Source: Helicobacteraceae bacterium (GTDB lineage: Bacteria; Campylobacterota; Campylobacteria; Campylobacterales; SZUA-545). From it: a stretch of 23,426 nucleotides of DNA. A program made the translations under genes and the position numbers. Below are positions 16,741 to 23,253 of this stretch, piece after piece (within the stretch, counting starts at the first letter, position 1; each line of letters opens with the position of its first letter). The notes beneath the pieces were generated by a model. It made no database searches and had not been told where the DNA came from. It was given only the letters and a program-made list of their open reading frames with translations. Where the stretch lies: contig JAISRI010000150.1 of assembly GCA_031273735.1 (NCBI GenBank), positions 1-23,426 on the forward strand. The letters run 5' to 3'.

Positions 16741-17460
16741 GTGAAACGCCTTCTAGTCATCGTCGCTTCCGAAACAGCCAATAAGACCGTCGTAGAAAAA
16801 TTAAGCGCGCTACGTTACCCAACAAGCGGGGCGCTATCGCTCGAAGAGGGACGAAACGCGCTTAAAATGGAGCATTTTGATCTAGCTATAGTCGATTGGA
16901 AGCTAGTAGAGCCGGTTATCGAGGAGTTCGCGTCGGCGCTTAAAAAAACGCCAAAGCAGACTTTGCTAGTCGCGCTTGCCGACGATATGAGCAAAGAGCC
17001 GCTGATCAACGCGCTGAACAAAGGCGCGGACGACTATTGCGAGTCGCCTTTTATAGGCGGACGCTTCAACAAATCGATCTTCGAACTTTTGCTGGCTAGA
17101 GTCGAGGCGAGGTTGCGCTTTGGCGGCACGAATATAATCGACGTAGGCGAGCTTGTCATCGACCCCGACGAGGAGAAGATCTACTACAAACAGCGCGAAG
17201 TCGAGCTAAAAGGCAAACCTTTCGAGGTTTTGACGCACCTTGCGCGAAGCCGCGATACGATCATTAGTAAAGAGCAGCTTCTCGACGCAATCTGGGAAGA
17301 ACCCGAACTGGTTACGCCAAACGTGATCGAAGTGGCGATCAACCAGATCCGCCAAAAGATAGATAAACCGCTTGGCATAAATACAATCGAAACGGTCAGG
17401 CGACGCGGTTACCGCTTTTGCTTCCCAAATTGCTCTGGACAAACCATCACGGATAAATAA
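16741..17460 (+). CDS. hsrA: Orphan OmpR-family response regulator HsrA (HP1043/Cj0355c orthologue)
   Basis: Winged-helix transcription regulator, 239 residues. The C-terminal DNA-binding domain (about 133-230) is strikingly close to my memory of H. pylori HP1043: DPDEEKIYYK, GKPFEVLTHLAR, then SKEQLLDAIWEEPE with TPNVIEVAINQIRQK, and ETVRRRGYRFC. The N-terminal receiver (1-125) is highly divergent. It lacks the acidic pair after strand 1 (LLVIVASET) and has Ser102 in place of the usual Lys before Pro-Phe (ESPF), although an Asp (D52 in IVDWKL) occupies the phosphoacceptor position. No histidine kinase is nearby. As in HP1043, phosphorylation-independent function is likely. The GTG start is supported by AGGA 9 nt upstream and by the family N-terminus. 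It is transcribed divergently from nuoA across 151 bp. A roughly 10-residue tail after the canonical RFCFP end is extra. Confidence 0.92.
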   Translation: MKRLLVIVASETANKTVVEKLSALRYPTSGALSLEEGRNALKMEHFDLAIVDWKLVEPVIEEFASALKKTPKQTLLVALADDMSKEPLINALNKGADDYCESPFIGGRFNKSIFELLLARVEARLRFGGTNIIDVGELVIDPDEEKIYYKQREVELKGKPFEVLTHLARSRDTIISKEQLLDAIWEEPELVTPNVIEVAINQIRQKIDKPLGINTIETVRRRGYRFCFPNCSGQTITDK

Positions 17461-17478
17461 CGCGCTCTTTTTTCCCGC

Positions 17479-17625
17479 CATTCCCGCCGCCGCGATCGCC
17501 GTTCCGCGAACGCGGGAATCCAAATTAAAATCCGACATATTCAGAAATCTCGCGCATTTTCAACAAAGCTCACAAATACAGCCATTCCCGCGACTTTAGC
17601 GCTAGCGCGTATCCGCGCTAGAATG
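17479..17625. repeat. dRS3-like palindromic repeat cluster, copy between hsrA and macB
   Basis: The 216-bp convergent gap 17461-17676 contains several GGGAATCC/ATTCCCGC modules. A CATTCCCGCC half-site lies at 17479-17488. A degenerate palindrome, GTTCC-N8-GGGAAT, lies at 17501-17519. A CCATTCCCGCG half-site at 17582-17591 is preceded by ACAAATACAG. A perfect hairpin, CTAGCGCG-TATC-CGCGCTAG, lies at 17602-17621 inside outer arms CATTC/GAATG. The ordered pair GGGAATCCAAA...ACAAATACAG-Y-CATTCCCGCG recurs near 22914-22991 with almost the same spacing (58 versus 57 nt), which shows a shared composite element. No gene or U-tailed terminator was seen in the gap. Confidence 0.7.
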
Positions 17626-17676
17626 ACCATTTTGCTGGTAAATGCGTTAAGATTTCTAAATACGGTAAAACGCTTT

Positions 17677-19617
17677 TTAATCTCTTGCCAACGCGTCGAT
17701 CGGGTTTAAGTTAGAGGCGTTTCGCGCGGGCGCGTAGCCAAATAGTATGCCAAGCGCCGACGAAAAAATCAAAGCGATCAAAACCGCGTCTAAAGAGAGT
17801 ATCATTTTGAAATCGCTCATCAGACTATTAAAAATAAGCGCGAATAATAACGCGAATAAAACGCCTATCATTCCGCCGATTAAAGAGAGTAAAATCGCTT
17901 CGGTTAAAAACTGCCGCAATATGTTATTTTGTTTTGCGCCAATCGCCATTCTGATACCAATCTCTTTAGTTCTCTCCGTTACGGATACAAGCATAATATT
18001 CATCACTCCTACGCCGCCGACAATAAGCGCTATAAACGCTATGGAAGAGATCAAAAGCGTTAAAACGTTTGACATATCTTCTACCAATTTTCTAACGCTA
18101 TCGCTATTTAACGTGAAAAAATCTTTCGTTCCGTGAAGAGCCGTTACGACTTTGATTAGATTCTCTTCGGCTATATACGAGTTAATATCGTCTGAAATTT
18201 TTATCGTAATACCCGCTATTTCTTGACTTCCTATTATTTTATACATAGCGGTTGTGTATGGAGTATATATCTCTAAAGCGCTATTAGGAGGACCGAAATC
18301 CTCCTCTTCTTGCATAACTCCAATGATCGTAAGCGGTTGTTTATTAAAAAGGATAATCTGTCCGATTGAGTCGCGTTTGCCAAAAAGCTCTTTTTGCGTA
18401 TTGTGATCTATGATCGCGACCGCCGCCGCCTCTTTGACCTCCGAGGCGTTAAATTTTCTGCCCGCCTGAAGTTTTTTATTAGAGTTAAGCTCTAAAAACT
18501 CGGCGCTAACTCCTTGTAACGACGACAATAGAGAGATATTTTTATATGTGATTAAGCCGTTATGGGCGACGATCGGGCTTACGCTATCTACATAACTTAG
18601 TTTTGACAAAACCTCCGCGTCGCTTTGCTTCAACGTTTTTATTTTGCCCGCGTCTTTATCGCCAAATCCTTTGCCCGGAAATATCGTGATCGTGTTTGTC
18701 CCTATCGCTTTTACTCGTCCCATAATTTTCTCTTTCGATCCTTCGCCAAGCGCGAATACCGATACTACGGAAGCAATTCCTATAATAATTCCAAGCATAG
18801 TTAATAGCGATCGCATTCTATGGGTTAAAATAGCCTGAATAGACATTTTGAAACTTTCGTAAAATTGGTATTTGAAATAGTTAAATCTGCTTTTGGTTTT
18901 TGGGATCTCTTTGTCTTTTATCTCGTATATTTCGCCGCCGTTTCTCGTATCCGATACGATAGCGCCGTCTTTGATTTCGATTATTCTATTTGCGTAAGAG
19001 GCTATTTTTTGATCGTGAGTTACTAAAATAATCGTATGCCCTTTTTTATGCAGATCTTTAATAATTTGCATAACCGTTTCGCCGCTTTTGCTATCCAACG
19101 CGCCCGTTGGTTCGTCCGCGAGTATGATCTCTCCGCCGTTTATAAGAGCGCGGGCGACGCTAACTCTTTGCTGTTGTCCTCCAGATAGCTCGTTAGGTTT
19201 ATTTTGCGATCTATTTTCAAGCCCCAAATCGCTTAATAGCCGTTTTGATTTTTCGGCTCTTGTTTTACCGTCCAAGCCATAATAGATAGAGGGCAAAGCG
19301 ACGTTTTCAATCGCGCTTAGGGCGCTTAAAAGGTTATATCTTTGAAAAATAAAACCAAACGTTTTACATCTAAGTTCCGCTTGCTCGTTTTTGTTCATTT
19401 TTGAAACTTCGAGACCGTTTATCCTATACGATCCTGATGAAGGGGTATCTAAACAACCGATGATATTCATCAAAGTTGATTTGCCAGAGCCAGACTGCCC
19501 GACAATCGCTACAAAATCGCCCTTATCTATCGATAGACTAACGTTTTTTAACGCATAAACCTCGGCGCTTTTCAATCCAAAATGTTTGCTTATGTTTTCT
19601 ATATCTATAATTTTCAT
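17677..19617 (-). CDS. macB: MacB-type efflux ABC transporter (ATPase-permease fusion)
   Basis: Inner-membrane ABC protein of a tripartite MacAB-type exporter (macrolides, peptides, lipids or siderophores, substrate unknown), 646 residues. The N-terminal ATPase (1-230) shows Walker A GQSGSGKST (40-48), Q-loop FQRYN, signature LSGGQQQR (144-151), Walker B IILADEPTGALD (164-175) and the H-loop histidine in VTHD. Then come transmembrane helix 1 (LLTMLGIIIGIASVVSVFAL), a large periplasmic domain, and three C-terminal helices with the MacB/FtsX signature GGVGVMNIMLVSVTERTKEI. It begins 4 nt after macA and is the last gene of the marR-macA-macB operon. No outer-membrane TolC gene is present in the window. 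Confidence 0.93.
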   Translation of the reverse strand: MKIIDIENISKHFGLKSAEVYALKNVSLSIDKGDFVAIVGQSGSGKSTLMNIIGCLDTPSSGSYRINGLEVSKMNKNEQAELRCKTFGFIFQRYNLLSALSAIENVALPSIYYGLDGKTRAEKSKRLLSDLGLENRSQNKPNELSGGQQQRVSVARALINGGEIILADEPTGALDSKSGETVMQIIKDLHKKGHTIILVTHDQKIASYANRIIEIKDGAIVSDTRNGGEIYEIKDKEIPKTKSRFNYFKYQFYESFKMSIQAILTHRMRSLLTMLGIIIGIASVVSVFALGEGSKEKIMGRVKAIGTNTITIFPGKGFGDKDAGKIKTLKQSDAEVLSKLSYVDSVSPIVAHNGLITYKNISLLSSLQGVSAEFLELNSNKKLQAGRKFNASEVKEAAAVAIIDHNTQKELFGKRDSIGQIILFNKQPLTIIGVMQEEEDFGPPNSALEIYTPYTTAMYKIIGSQEIAGITIKISDDINSYIAEENLIKVVTALHGTKDFFTLNSDSVRKLVEDMSNVLTLLISSIAFIALIVGGVGVMNIMLVSVTERTKEIGIRMAIGAKQNNILRQFLTEAILLSLIGGMIGVLFALLFALIFNSLMSDFKMILSLDAVLIALIFSSALGILFGYAPARNASNLNPIDALARD

Positions 19618-19621
19618 AGGT

Positions 19622-20788
19622 TTATAACGCGTCTACACCTTCTGGGACTTCGCTCTCTTTGGCTTGAATTTCGCTTTTGGACATTTGGGTTATTACCAGC
19701 TCCTCGCCAGCGTTAAGCCCACTTTTTACCTCGATGTATAGGTGATCGTGTAGTCCAATTATTATCTCTTTTTCCAGCGTCTTTTTATCCGCTATTGTTT
19801 TAACCCATTTGCGTCCGTTTTTTTCGCTAACGGCTGTTATCGGAATTATCAAAACGTTCTCCGCGCTCTGTATATCTATTTCGTTCTGGGTCGTCATACC
19901 TATACGAAACTTTCCGTCCGCGTTTTCATACTCGACTCTCGCATAGTAATATATCGCCTGCTTTTCGCCTACGACTCCGCTATATTGATCGTTTGTTAAT
20001 ATCGTCAAACTTGGATCGATAGATTTTAACGGCGCTTCATAAACCGCGTCTTCGGAGAGAACGGAAAACCTTACGTTTTGCCCCTCTTTAACTTTCAAAA
20101 TATCGCCTTCGGATATTTCGATCAGTATCTCTATTTTACTTAAATCCGCAATCTGCGCGATCGTAGGCGCGTTTTGCAAAGCGTTTAACGTTTGCCCTAC
20201 CTTTACCGGTAAAGATACGATCGTCCCGTCAAGCGGCGCGGTTATCGTGGTATACGCTAGGTTTTTCTTGGCGCTTTCAAGCGATATTTCGGTCTGTTTT
20301 ACCAGCGAAGCGCCCTCCGCTACTTTGGCTTTTGCCGATTCGTATTCATTTTCCGTAGCTTCAACCTCTTGCTCGGATATCGCCCTATTTTTCAAAAGCG
20401 TTTTTGATCGTTCGTATTTGGAACTTGCTATTTTCAACGCAACCTCCGCGGATTTTAACTGCGCTTTATAACTATCTAACTTTGCGGCGCTAACCGCGAC
20501 TTCGTTTTGCTGCGTTTCGGAATCAATCTGCGCTATTAGATCGCCCTTTTTTACGACGTCGCCTATCTTAACGTTGATTACCTCTATCTGCCCGGAAACC
20601 TGCGCGCCTACATTAACCAATTTTATCGCGCCGATCTCTCCAGCGGCATTTACGGTTTTTCTGATCGAACCAATTTTGGCTTTATCGGTTATGTATCTTA
20701 TCTCGTCCGAATTGTAAAAAAACGCGAAACAGAGGCTTGCGCTTGCCGCGATTAAGAGAATAATCGCCCATTTTTTGCCGATTTTCAT
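19622..20788 (-). CDS. macA: MacA-type periplasmic adaptor (HlyD/RND membrane fusion family)
   Basis: Adaptor linking the MacB pump to an outer-membrane channel, 388 residues. An N-terminal membrane anchor (about residues 7-25, WAIILLIAASASLCFAFFY) lacks a convincing lipobox because Leu precedes Cys20. The split lipoyl domain halves are VSGQIEVINVKIGDVVKKGD and ITAPLDGTIVSLPVKVGQ. Between them is a Lys/Glu/Ala-rich helical hairpin (about 95-190) typical of the TolC-contacting coiled coil. The beta-barrel and membrane-proximal domains follow. The start overlaps the marR stop by 4 nt, so regulator and pump are translationally coupled. Confidence 0.92.
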   Translation of the reverse strand: MKIGKKWAIILLIAASASLCFAFFYNSDEIRYITDKAKIGSIRKTVNAAGEIGAIKLVNVGAQVSGQIEVINVKIGDVVKKGDLIAQIDSETQQNEVAVSAAKLDSYKAQLKSAEVALKIASSKYERSKTLLKNRAISEQEVEATENEYESAKAKVAEGASLVKQTEISLESAKKNLAYTTITAPLDGTIVSLPVKVGQTLNALQNAPTIAQIADLSKIEILIEISEGDILKVKEGQNVRFSVLSEDAVYEAPLKSIDPSLTILTNDQYSGVVGEKQAIYYYARVEYENADGKFRIGMTTQNEIDIQSAENVLIIPITAVSEKNGRKWVKTIADKKTLEKEIIIGLHDHLYIEVKSGLNAGEELVITQMSKSEIQAKESEVPEGVDAL

Positions 20789-21240
20789 CTGCTTTCCTTA
20801 TCGATCATCTCTTGGAGATGTTTTTCTAAAATTCTATTAACGACGTCTATCGCGTCGCATACCTCTTGAAGCTCGTTGGCGCTAAGAGGTTCAAAGAGCT
20901 TCATAATACAAACTCTTAATTGTTCCATCATCTCGTTTCTTACCTCTTCTCCCTTTTGGCTTACCGAATAGAAGGTATTTCTTCGATCACTTTGGTCGAT
21001 CTCTCTAACTATCAATCCCTTCTTTTCCATCTGCGAAAAAAGAACGCACAGCGAGGAGGAGGACATTTCCAAGTCCGCGGCAATATCTTTTAACCTCATT
21101 TTGCCTTTTTCGCTAAGTTTTTCAAGGATTGGAAATATCTGGCGCGGATGTTTTCCAAACGAAAGGCTCATCTTTTCCGCAAGTTTGTGCATAATGTTGT
21201 GGTTTTTTTCAAACAGCTCCACGACCTTTCTCTTGTTCAT
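20785..21240 (-). CDS. MarR-family transcriptional regulator
   Basis: A 151-residue winged-helix protein, first gene of the efflux operon. The DNA-binding core runs from about 50 to 105: recognition region MRLKDIAADLEMSSSSLCVL, then QMEKKGLIVREIDQSDRRNT with the MarR wing signature D-x-R-R. Helices at both ends (1-45 and 110-148) form the expected dimer interface. AAGGAG lies 7 nt before the ATG. Operon position and the palindromes over its promoter suggest a local repressor of macAB that responds to an exported compound. Two cysteines (C65, C111) leave redox sensing possible, but nothing shows it. Confidence 0.88.
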   Translation of the reverse strand: MNKRKVVELFEKNHNIMHKLAEKMSLSFGKHPRQIFPILEKLSEKGKMRLKDIAADLEMSSSSLCVLFSQMEKKGLIVREIDQSDRRNTFYSVSQKGEEVRNEMMEQLRVCIMKLFEPLSANELQEVCDAIDVVNRILEKHLQEMIDKESR

Positions 21241-21265
21241 AACGCTTCTCCTTTTGAATTGTTTT

Positions 21266-21284
21266 GCAAAAAAATGATTTTTGC
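21266..21284. promoter_or_regulatory. Second inverted repeat at the marR transcript start, candidate operator O2
   Basis: Arms GCAAAAA (21266-21272) and TTTTTGC (21278-21284) are separated by 5 nt, lying just downstream of the predicted start point. It could be a second regulator site or a weak leader hairpin. Its half-sites are not the same as those of the palindrome over the -35 element, so it need not bind the same protein. Confidence 0.35.
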
Positions 21285-21291
21285 GATAAAT

Positions 21292-21320
21292 AGTTTAGCG
21301 TTAAAATTATTATTTGTCAA
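21292..21320 (-). promoter_or_regulatory. Strong sigma70-like promoter of marR-macA-macB
   Basis: On the minus strand a perfect TTGACA (-35, 21315-21320) is followed after exactly 17 nt by TAAACT (-10, 21292-21297). The predicted transcript starts near 21285 and has a roughly 45-nt leader ending in AAGGAG. This is the best consensus promoter in the window. Confidence 0.7.
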
Positions 21321-21327
21321 TAATTTT
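21303..21327. promoter_or_regulatory. Candidate MarR operator O1 over the -35 element
   Basis: A perfect inverted repeat: arms AAAATTATT (21303-21311) and AATAATTTT (21319-21327) around ATTTGTC. It covers the -35 hexamer and part of the spacer of the marR promoter, so a bound dimer would block RNA polymerase. Size and AT-richness suit a MarR-family site. The function is inferred. Confidence 0.5.
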
Positions 21328-21338
21328 TTAGAGAAAAA

Positions 21339-21470
21339 ATGAATTTTTCTGATTTTTGCCGCGTAAAGCCGCTTCAGACCAGCGTTTTTTACGCTCCGCC
21401 TCGCCATAGAGCGCCAAAAATCGCGGCGGCTTTTGGCGATAAGCGCTACGATAGCGGCGAGAAAATCTAA
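21339..21470 (+). CDS. Possible 43-aa small protein upstream of the cytosine methyltransferase
   Basis: A short frame from an ATG at 21339 to TAA at 21468-21470, ending 9 nt before the methyltransferase ATG. The peptide starts MNFSDFCRVKPLQTSVFY and ends AAAFGDKRYDSGEKI. Codon choice (GCG, ATC, GAT, GGC) resembles neighbouring genes, but a 44-codon frame can arise by chance and the ribosome site (AGAGAA) is weak. It has no helix-turn-helix and is not a recognisable controller protein. The alternative is that this is simply the leader of the methyltransferase mRNA. Confidence 0.3.
   Translation: MNFSDFCRVKPLQTSVFYAPPRHRAPKIAAAFGDKRYDSGEKI
21412..21438. other. Inverted repeat in the methyltransferase leader
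   Basis: Arms CGCCAAAA (21412-21419) and TTTTGGCG (21431-21438) with an 11-nt GC-rich loop. It lies about 40 nt before the methyltransferase ATG, inside the possible small frame. It could form an mRNA hairpin or bind a protein. No U-tract follows, so a terminator is unlikely. Confidence 0.35.
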
Positions 21471-21479
21471 AAGAGCGTT

Positions 21480-22424
21480 ATGAAACAAGTCCGTTTTATC
21501 GATCTTTTCTGCGGTATGGGCGGCTTTCGCCAAGCGATGATCGAGGTTTGCCAGCAATACGCGATCGCGCCGCAATGCGTGTTTTCATGCGATATTGATA
21601 GGTTTTGTCAAGATAGCTACGAGGCAAACTTTGGCGAGCGCCCTTACGGAGATATTACAAAAATAGACGAAAACGCTATTGCCGATCACGATATTCTATT
21701 TGCGGGTTTTCCCTGTCAGCCATTTAGTATTATCGGGCAAAAAAAAGGCTTCGAGGATACGAGAGGAACGCTCTTTTTTGATATTGCGCGGATATTGAAA
21801 CATAAAGCTCCAAAAGCTCTAATACTAGAAAACGTTAAACAGCTTGTAACCCATAACGGCGGCAAAACTTTACAGGTCGTTTTAGCGACGTTAAAAGAGT
21901 TAGGTTATTACGCCCAATACGCCGTTTTGAACGCTTTAGATTACGGCTTGCCGCAAAAAAGGGAGCGCGTTGTTATCGTTGGATTCAAAGAGCGAAACGA
22001 TTTTTCTTTTCCTCCGCCGATCGAAAGCTATAAACCGCTTTACGAACTTCTTGAAAAAAAGGTCGATCAAAAATATTACGCTTCGCAATATATTACAAAT
22101 AAACGCAAAGTAAAACACCAATCCAATTATCCTCTATCGATATGGCACGAAAATAAATCGGGCAATATCAGCTCCTATCCCTATTCGTGCGCGCTTCGAT
22201 CGGGCGCGTCGTATAACTATCTGCTTGTTAATGGCGAAAGGCGATTAACGCCGCGAGAGATGTTCAGGTTGCAAGGATTTCCAGATAGTTATAAGATCGT
22301 CGTTAATGATCGTCAAGCCAAAAGGCAAGCGGGAAACGCGGCGCCGATCAATATCGTTAAAGCCGCGATCGCCAGCGTTTTGCCCTATATTATTAAAGGT
22401 TCTAATGATGAGCGACGTTTTTGA
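21480..22424 (+). CDS. DNA (cytosine-5-)-methyltransferase
   Basis: Transfers a methyl group from S-adenosylmethionine to C5 of cytosine in a specific DNA site, 314 residues. Motifs in order: I FIDLFCGMGG (6-15), IV GFPCQPFS with catalytic C79, VI ENV (117-119), VIII QKRERVVIVG (159-168), a short variable target-recognition region (about 185-250), IX RRLTPREMFRLQGFP (254-268) and X QAGNA (283-287, where GNS is more usual). Motifs are all present, so it is probably active. Target sequence cannot be read from the protein. It overlaps the following vsr gene by 17 nt. A weak AAGAG ribosome site precedes the ATG. No restriction endonuclease is visible. Confidence 0.95.
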   Translation: MKQVRFIDLFCGMGGFRQAMIEVCQQYAIAPQCVFSCDIDRFCQDSYEANFGERPYGDITKIDENAIADHDILFAGFPCQPFSIIGQKKGFEDTRGTLFFDIARILKHKAPKALILENVKQLVTHNGGKTLQVVLATLKELGYYAQYAVLNALDYGLPQKRERVVIVGFKERNDFSFPPPIESYKPLYELLEKKVDQKYYASQYITNKRKVKHQSNYPLSIWHENKSGNISSYPYSCALRSGASYNYLLVNGERRLTPREMFRLQGFPDSYKIVVNDRQAKRQAGNAAPINIVKAAIASVLPYIIKGSNDERRF

Positions 22425-22812
22425 TAAAAGGCTTCGCAGTTTTGTAATGCGGCAGGTAAAAAGCGCTAAAAATCGATCGACCGAATTAAAATTGATCGAG
22501 TTTTTTAAGGCGAATAAAATCGTAGGTTGGCGTAGAAATTTTAAGCTCTTTGGCAAACCGGATTTTGCCTTCCCAAAGATAAAACTTGCCGTATTTGTAG
22601 ACGGTTGCTTTTGGCACGGGCATAATTGCCGCAACGTTACGCCAAAAGATAACGCGGAGTATTGGAACGCTAAAAGAGCTAGAAATATCGAACGCGATCG
22701 ACTTGTTACGGAGTTTTTGCGAAAAAAAGGTTGGCGGGTTTTACGCATTTGGGAGTGCGAATTGAATCGTAAAAATATCGCCTCGCTCGATCCTTTAAGT
22801 TTCACGAAATAA
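22408..22812 (+). CDS. vsr: Very short patch repair (Vsr) mismatch endonuclease
   Basis: Nicks DNA at T:G mismatches that arise when 5-methylcytosine deaminates in the partner methyltransferase's site, 134 residues. Seen: MSDVFDKRLRSFVMRQVKS, the typical Vsr N-terminus; GKPDF with catalytic D52; FVDGCFWHGHNC with zinc and active-site residues C67, H70, H72, C74; and the final ligand C117 in RIWECEL. E. coli Vsr has His where this protein has D65 (FVDG). I chose the ATG at 22408 (AAAGG 8 nt upstream, family-like N-terminus) over the adjacent ATG at 22405 or a longer frame starting at 22306. Translational coupling to the methyltransferase is likely. Confidence 0.93.
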   Translation: MSDVFDKRLRSFVMRQVKSAKNRSTELKLIEFFKANKIVGWRRNFKLFGKPDFAFPKIKLAVFVDGCFWHGHNCRNVTPKDNAEYWNAKRARNIERDRLVTEFLRKKGWRVLRIWECELNRKNIASLDPLSFTK

Positions 22813-22898
22813 ACGAACGATCGGCGCGTTCAAGAAACCTTCAATCGCGCCTTAAACCTTTCCCGCAAAGGAACGATCGCCCCGCTTTTAGAGGCGTA

Positions 22899-22926
22899 AT
22901 CGCGGAGGAAGGCGGGAATCCAAACC
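22899..22926 (+). repeat. 28-nt direct repeat, copy 1 (GGGAATCCAAACC module)
   Basis: Identical over 28 nt to 23126-23153, about 227 bp downstream. The sequence begins ATCGCGGAGGAAGGC and ends GGGAATCCAAACC. The right half is the GGGAATCC arm of the dRS3-like family, and the left half lacks the matching ATTCCC arm. Confidence 0.85.
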
Positions 22927-22979
22927 GAGACCAACGCATTTCTAAACTCGTCTTTAGCGCGACAAAACCAACAAATACA

Positions 22980-23008
22980 GTCATTCCCGCGAAGGCGGGA
23001 ATCCAAAT
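22980..23008 (+). repeat. dRS3-like palindromic repeat, plus orientation
   Basis: Contains a perfect ATTCCC-N8-GGGAAT palindrome (22983-23002, N8 = GCGAAGGC) with flanking TC and CCAAAT. It is an exact reverse complement of 23082-23110 over 29 nt. Preceded by ACAAATACAG, a flank also found at 17572-17581. Confidence 0.85.
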
Positions 23009-23081
23009 ACGACGGCTTTTGCGTCGTGCGTATTCAAAACTCTACAAATGATCGGAGGCGATCGCAATTCGTAGGTTTTTG

Positions 23082-23110
23082 ATTTGGATTCCCGCCTTCG
23101 CGGGAATGAC
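23082..23110 (-). repeat. dRS3-like palindromic repeat, inverted copy
   Basis: Exact inverted copy of 22980-23008, with the 20-bp palindrome at 23088-23107. The two copies face each other across 73 bp, so they could pair into a long stem or act as ends of a small non-autonomous element. Confidence 0.85.
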
Positions 23111-23125
23111 GACTGGGGAGCGCCC

Positions 23126-23153
23126 ATCGCGGAGGAAGGCGGGAATCCAAACC
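23126..23153 (+). repeat. 28-nt direct repeat, copy 2
   Basis: Exact copy of 22899-22926. It lies 100 bp before the mqnP-like start codon, just after the inverted palindrome copy. Confidence 0.85.
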
Positions 23154-23237
23154 TAGTCGCTATTGCTTAATTTATAGGCGTAAATTGGGCAAAACTGATC
23201 GAGCGGGCGAAAATAAAGCGGCGTTTATACCGCGCTG

Positions 23238-23246
23238 TGTTAAAAT
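23238..23246 (+). promoter_or_regulatory. Possible extended -10 immediately before the mqnP-like gene
   Basis: TGT-TAAAAT (TGn extended -10). Its end is only 7 nt before the ATG, so a transcript from it would start at or next to the start codon, implying a leaderless mRNA. No Shine-Dalgarno sequence is visible before that ATG, which fits. It is a short match and may be accidental. Confidence 0.35.
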
Positions 23247-23253
23247 CGCCGTT

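Larger units (their letters stand above)
22813..23253. other. 441-bp non-coding stretch rich in dRS3-like repeats
   Basis: No credible gene lies between vsr and the mqnP-like gene. The space is largely occupied by repeat modules: two 28-nt direct repeats and a 29-nt inverted-repeat pair, listed separately. A small hairpin, ACGACG/CGTCGT, lies at 23009-23027. No U-tailed terminator was found for vsr. Confidence 0.7.

Noticed and set aside
17461..17676. Rho-independent terminator after hsrA or macB
   Set aside because: GC-rich hairpins are present but no adjacent run of U was found on either strand.
19622..20788. MacA as a lipoprotein
   Set aside because: Cys20 is preceded by Leu rather than Ala/Gly, and the hydrophobic segment continues after it, so a membrane anchor is more likely.
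21237..21575. Minus-strand 112-codon frame across the marR promoter and methyltransferase start
   Set aside because: It overlaps both a strong promoter and the 5' end of a certain gene, has no recognisable domain, and ends in low-complexity Asn/Lys/Phe from AT-rich promoter DNA.
22306..22407. N-terminal extension of Vsr
   Set aside because: The extra 34 residues are antiphase methyltransferase DNA and lack Vsr features; AAAGG and the MSDVFDKR start fit 22408.
22899..23153. CRISPR array
   Set aside because: Repeats are few, occur in both orientations, have unequal spacing and are palindromic with dRS3-like cores; no cas gene is nearby.
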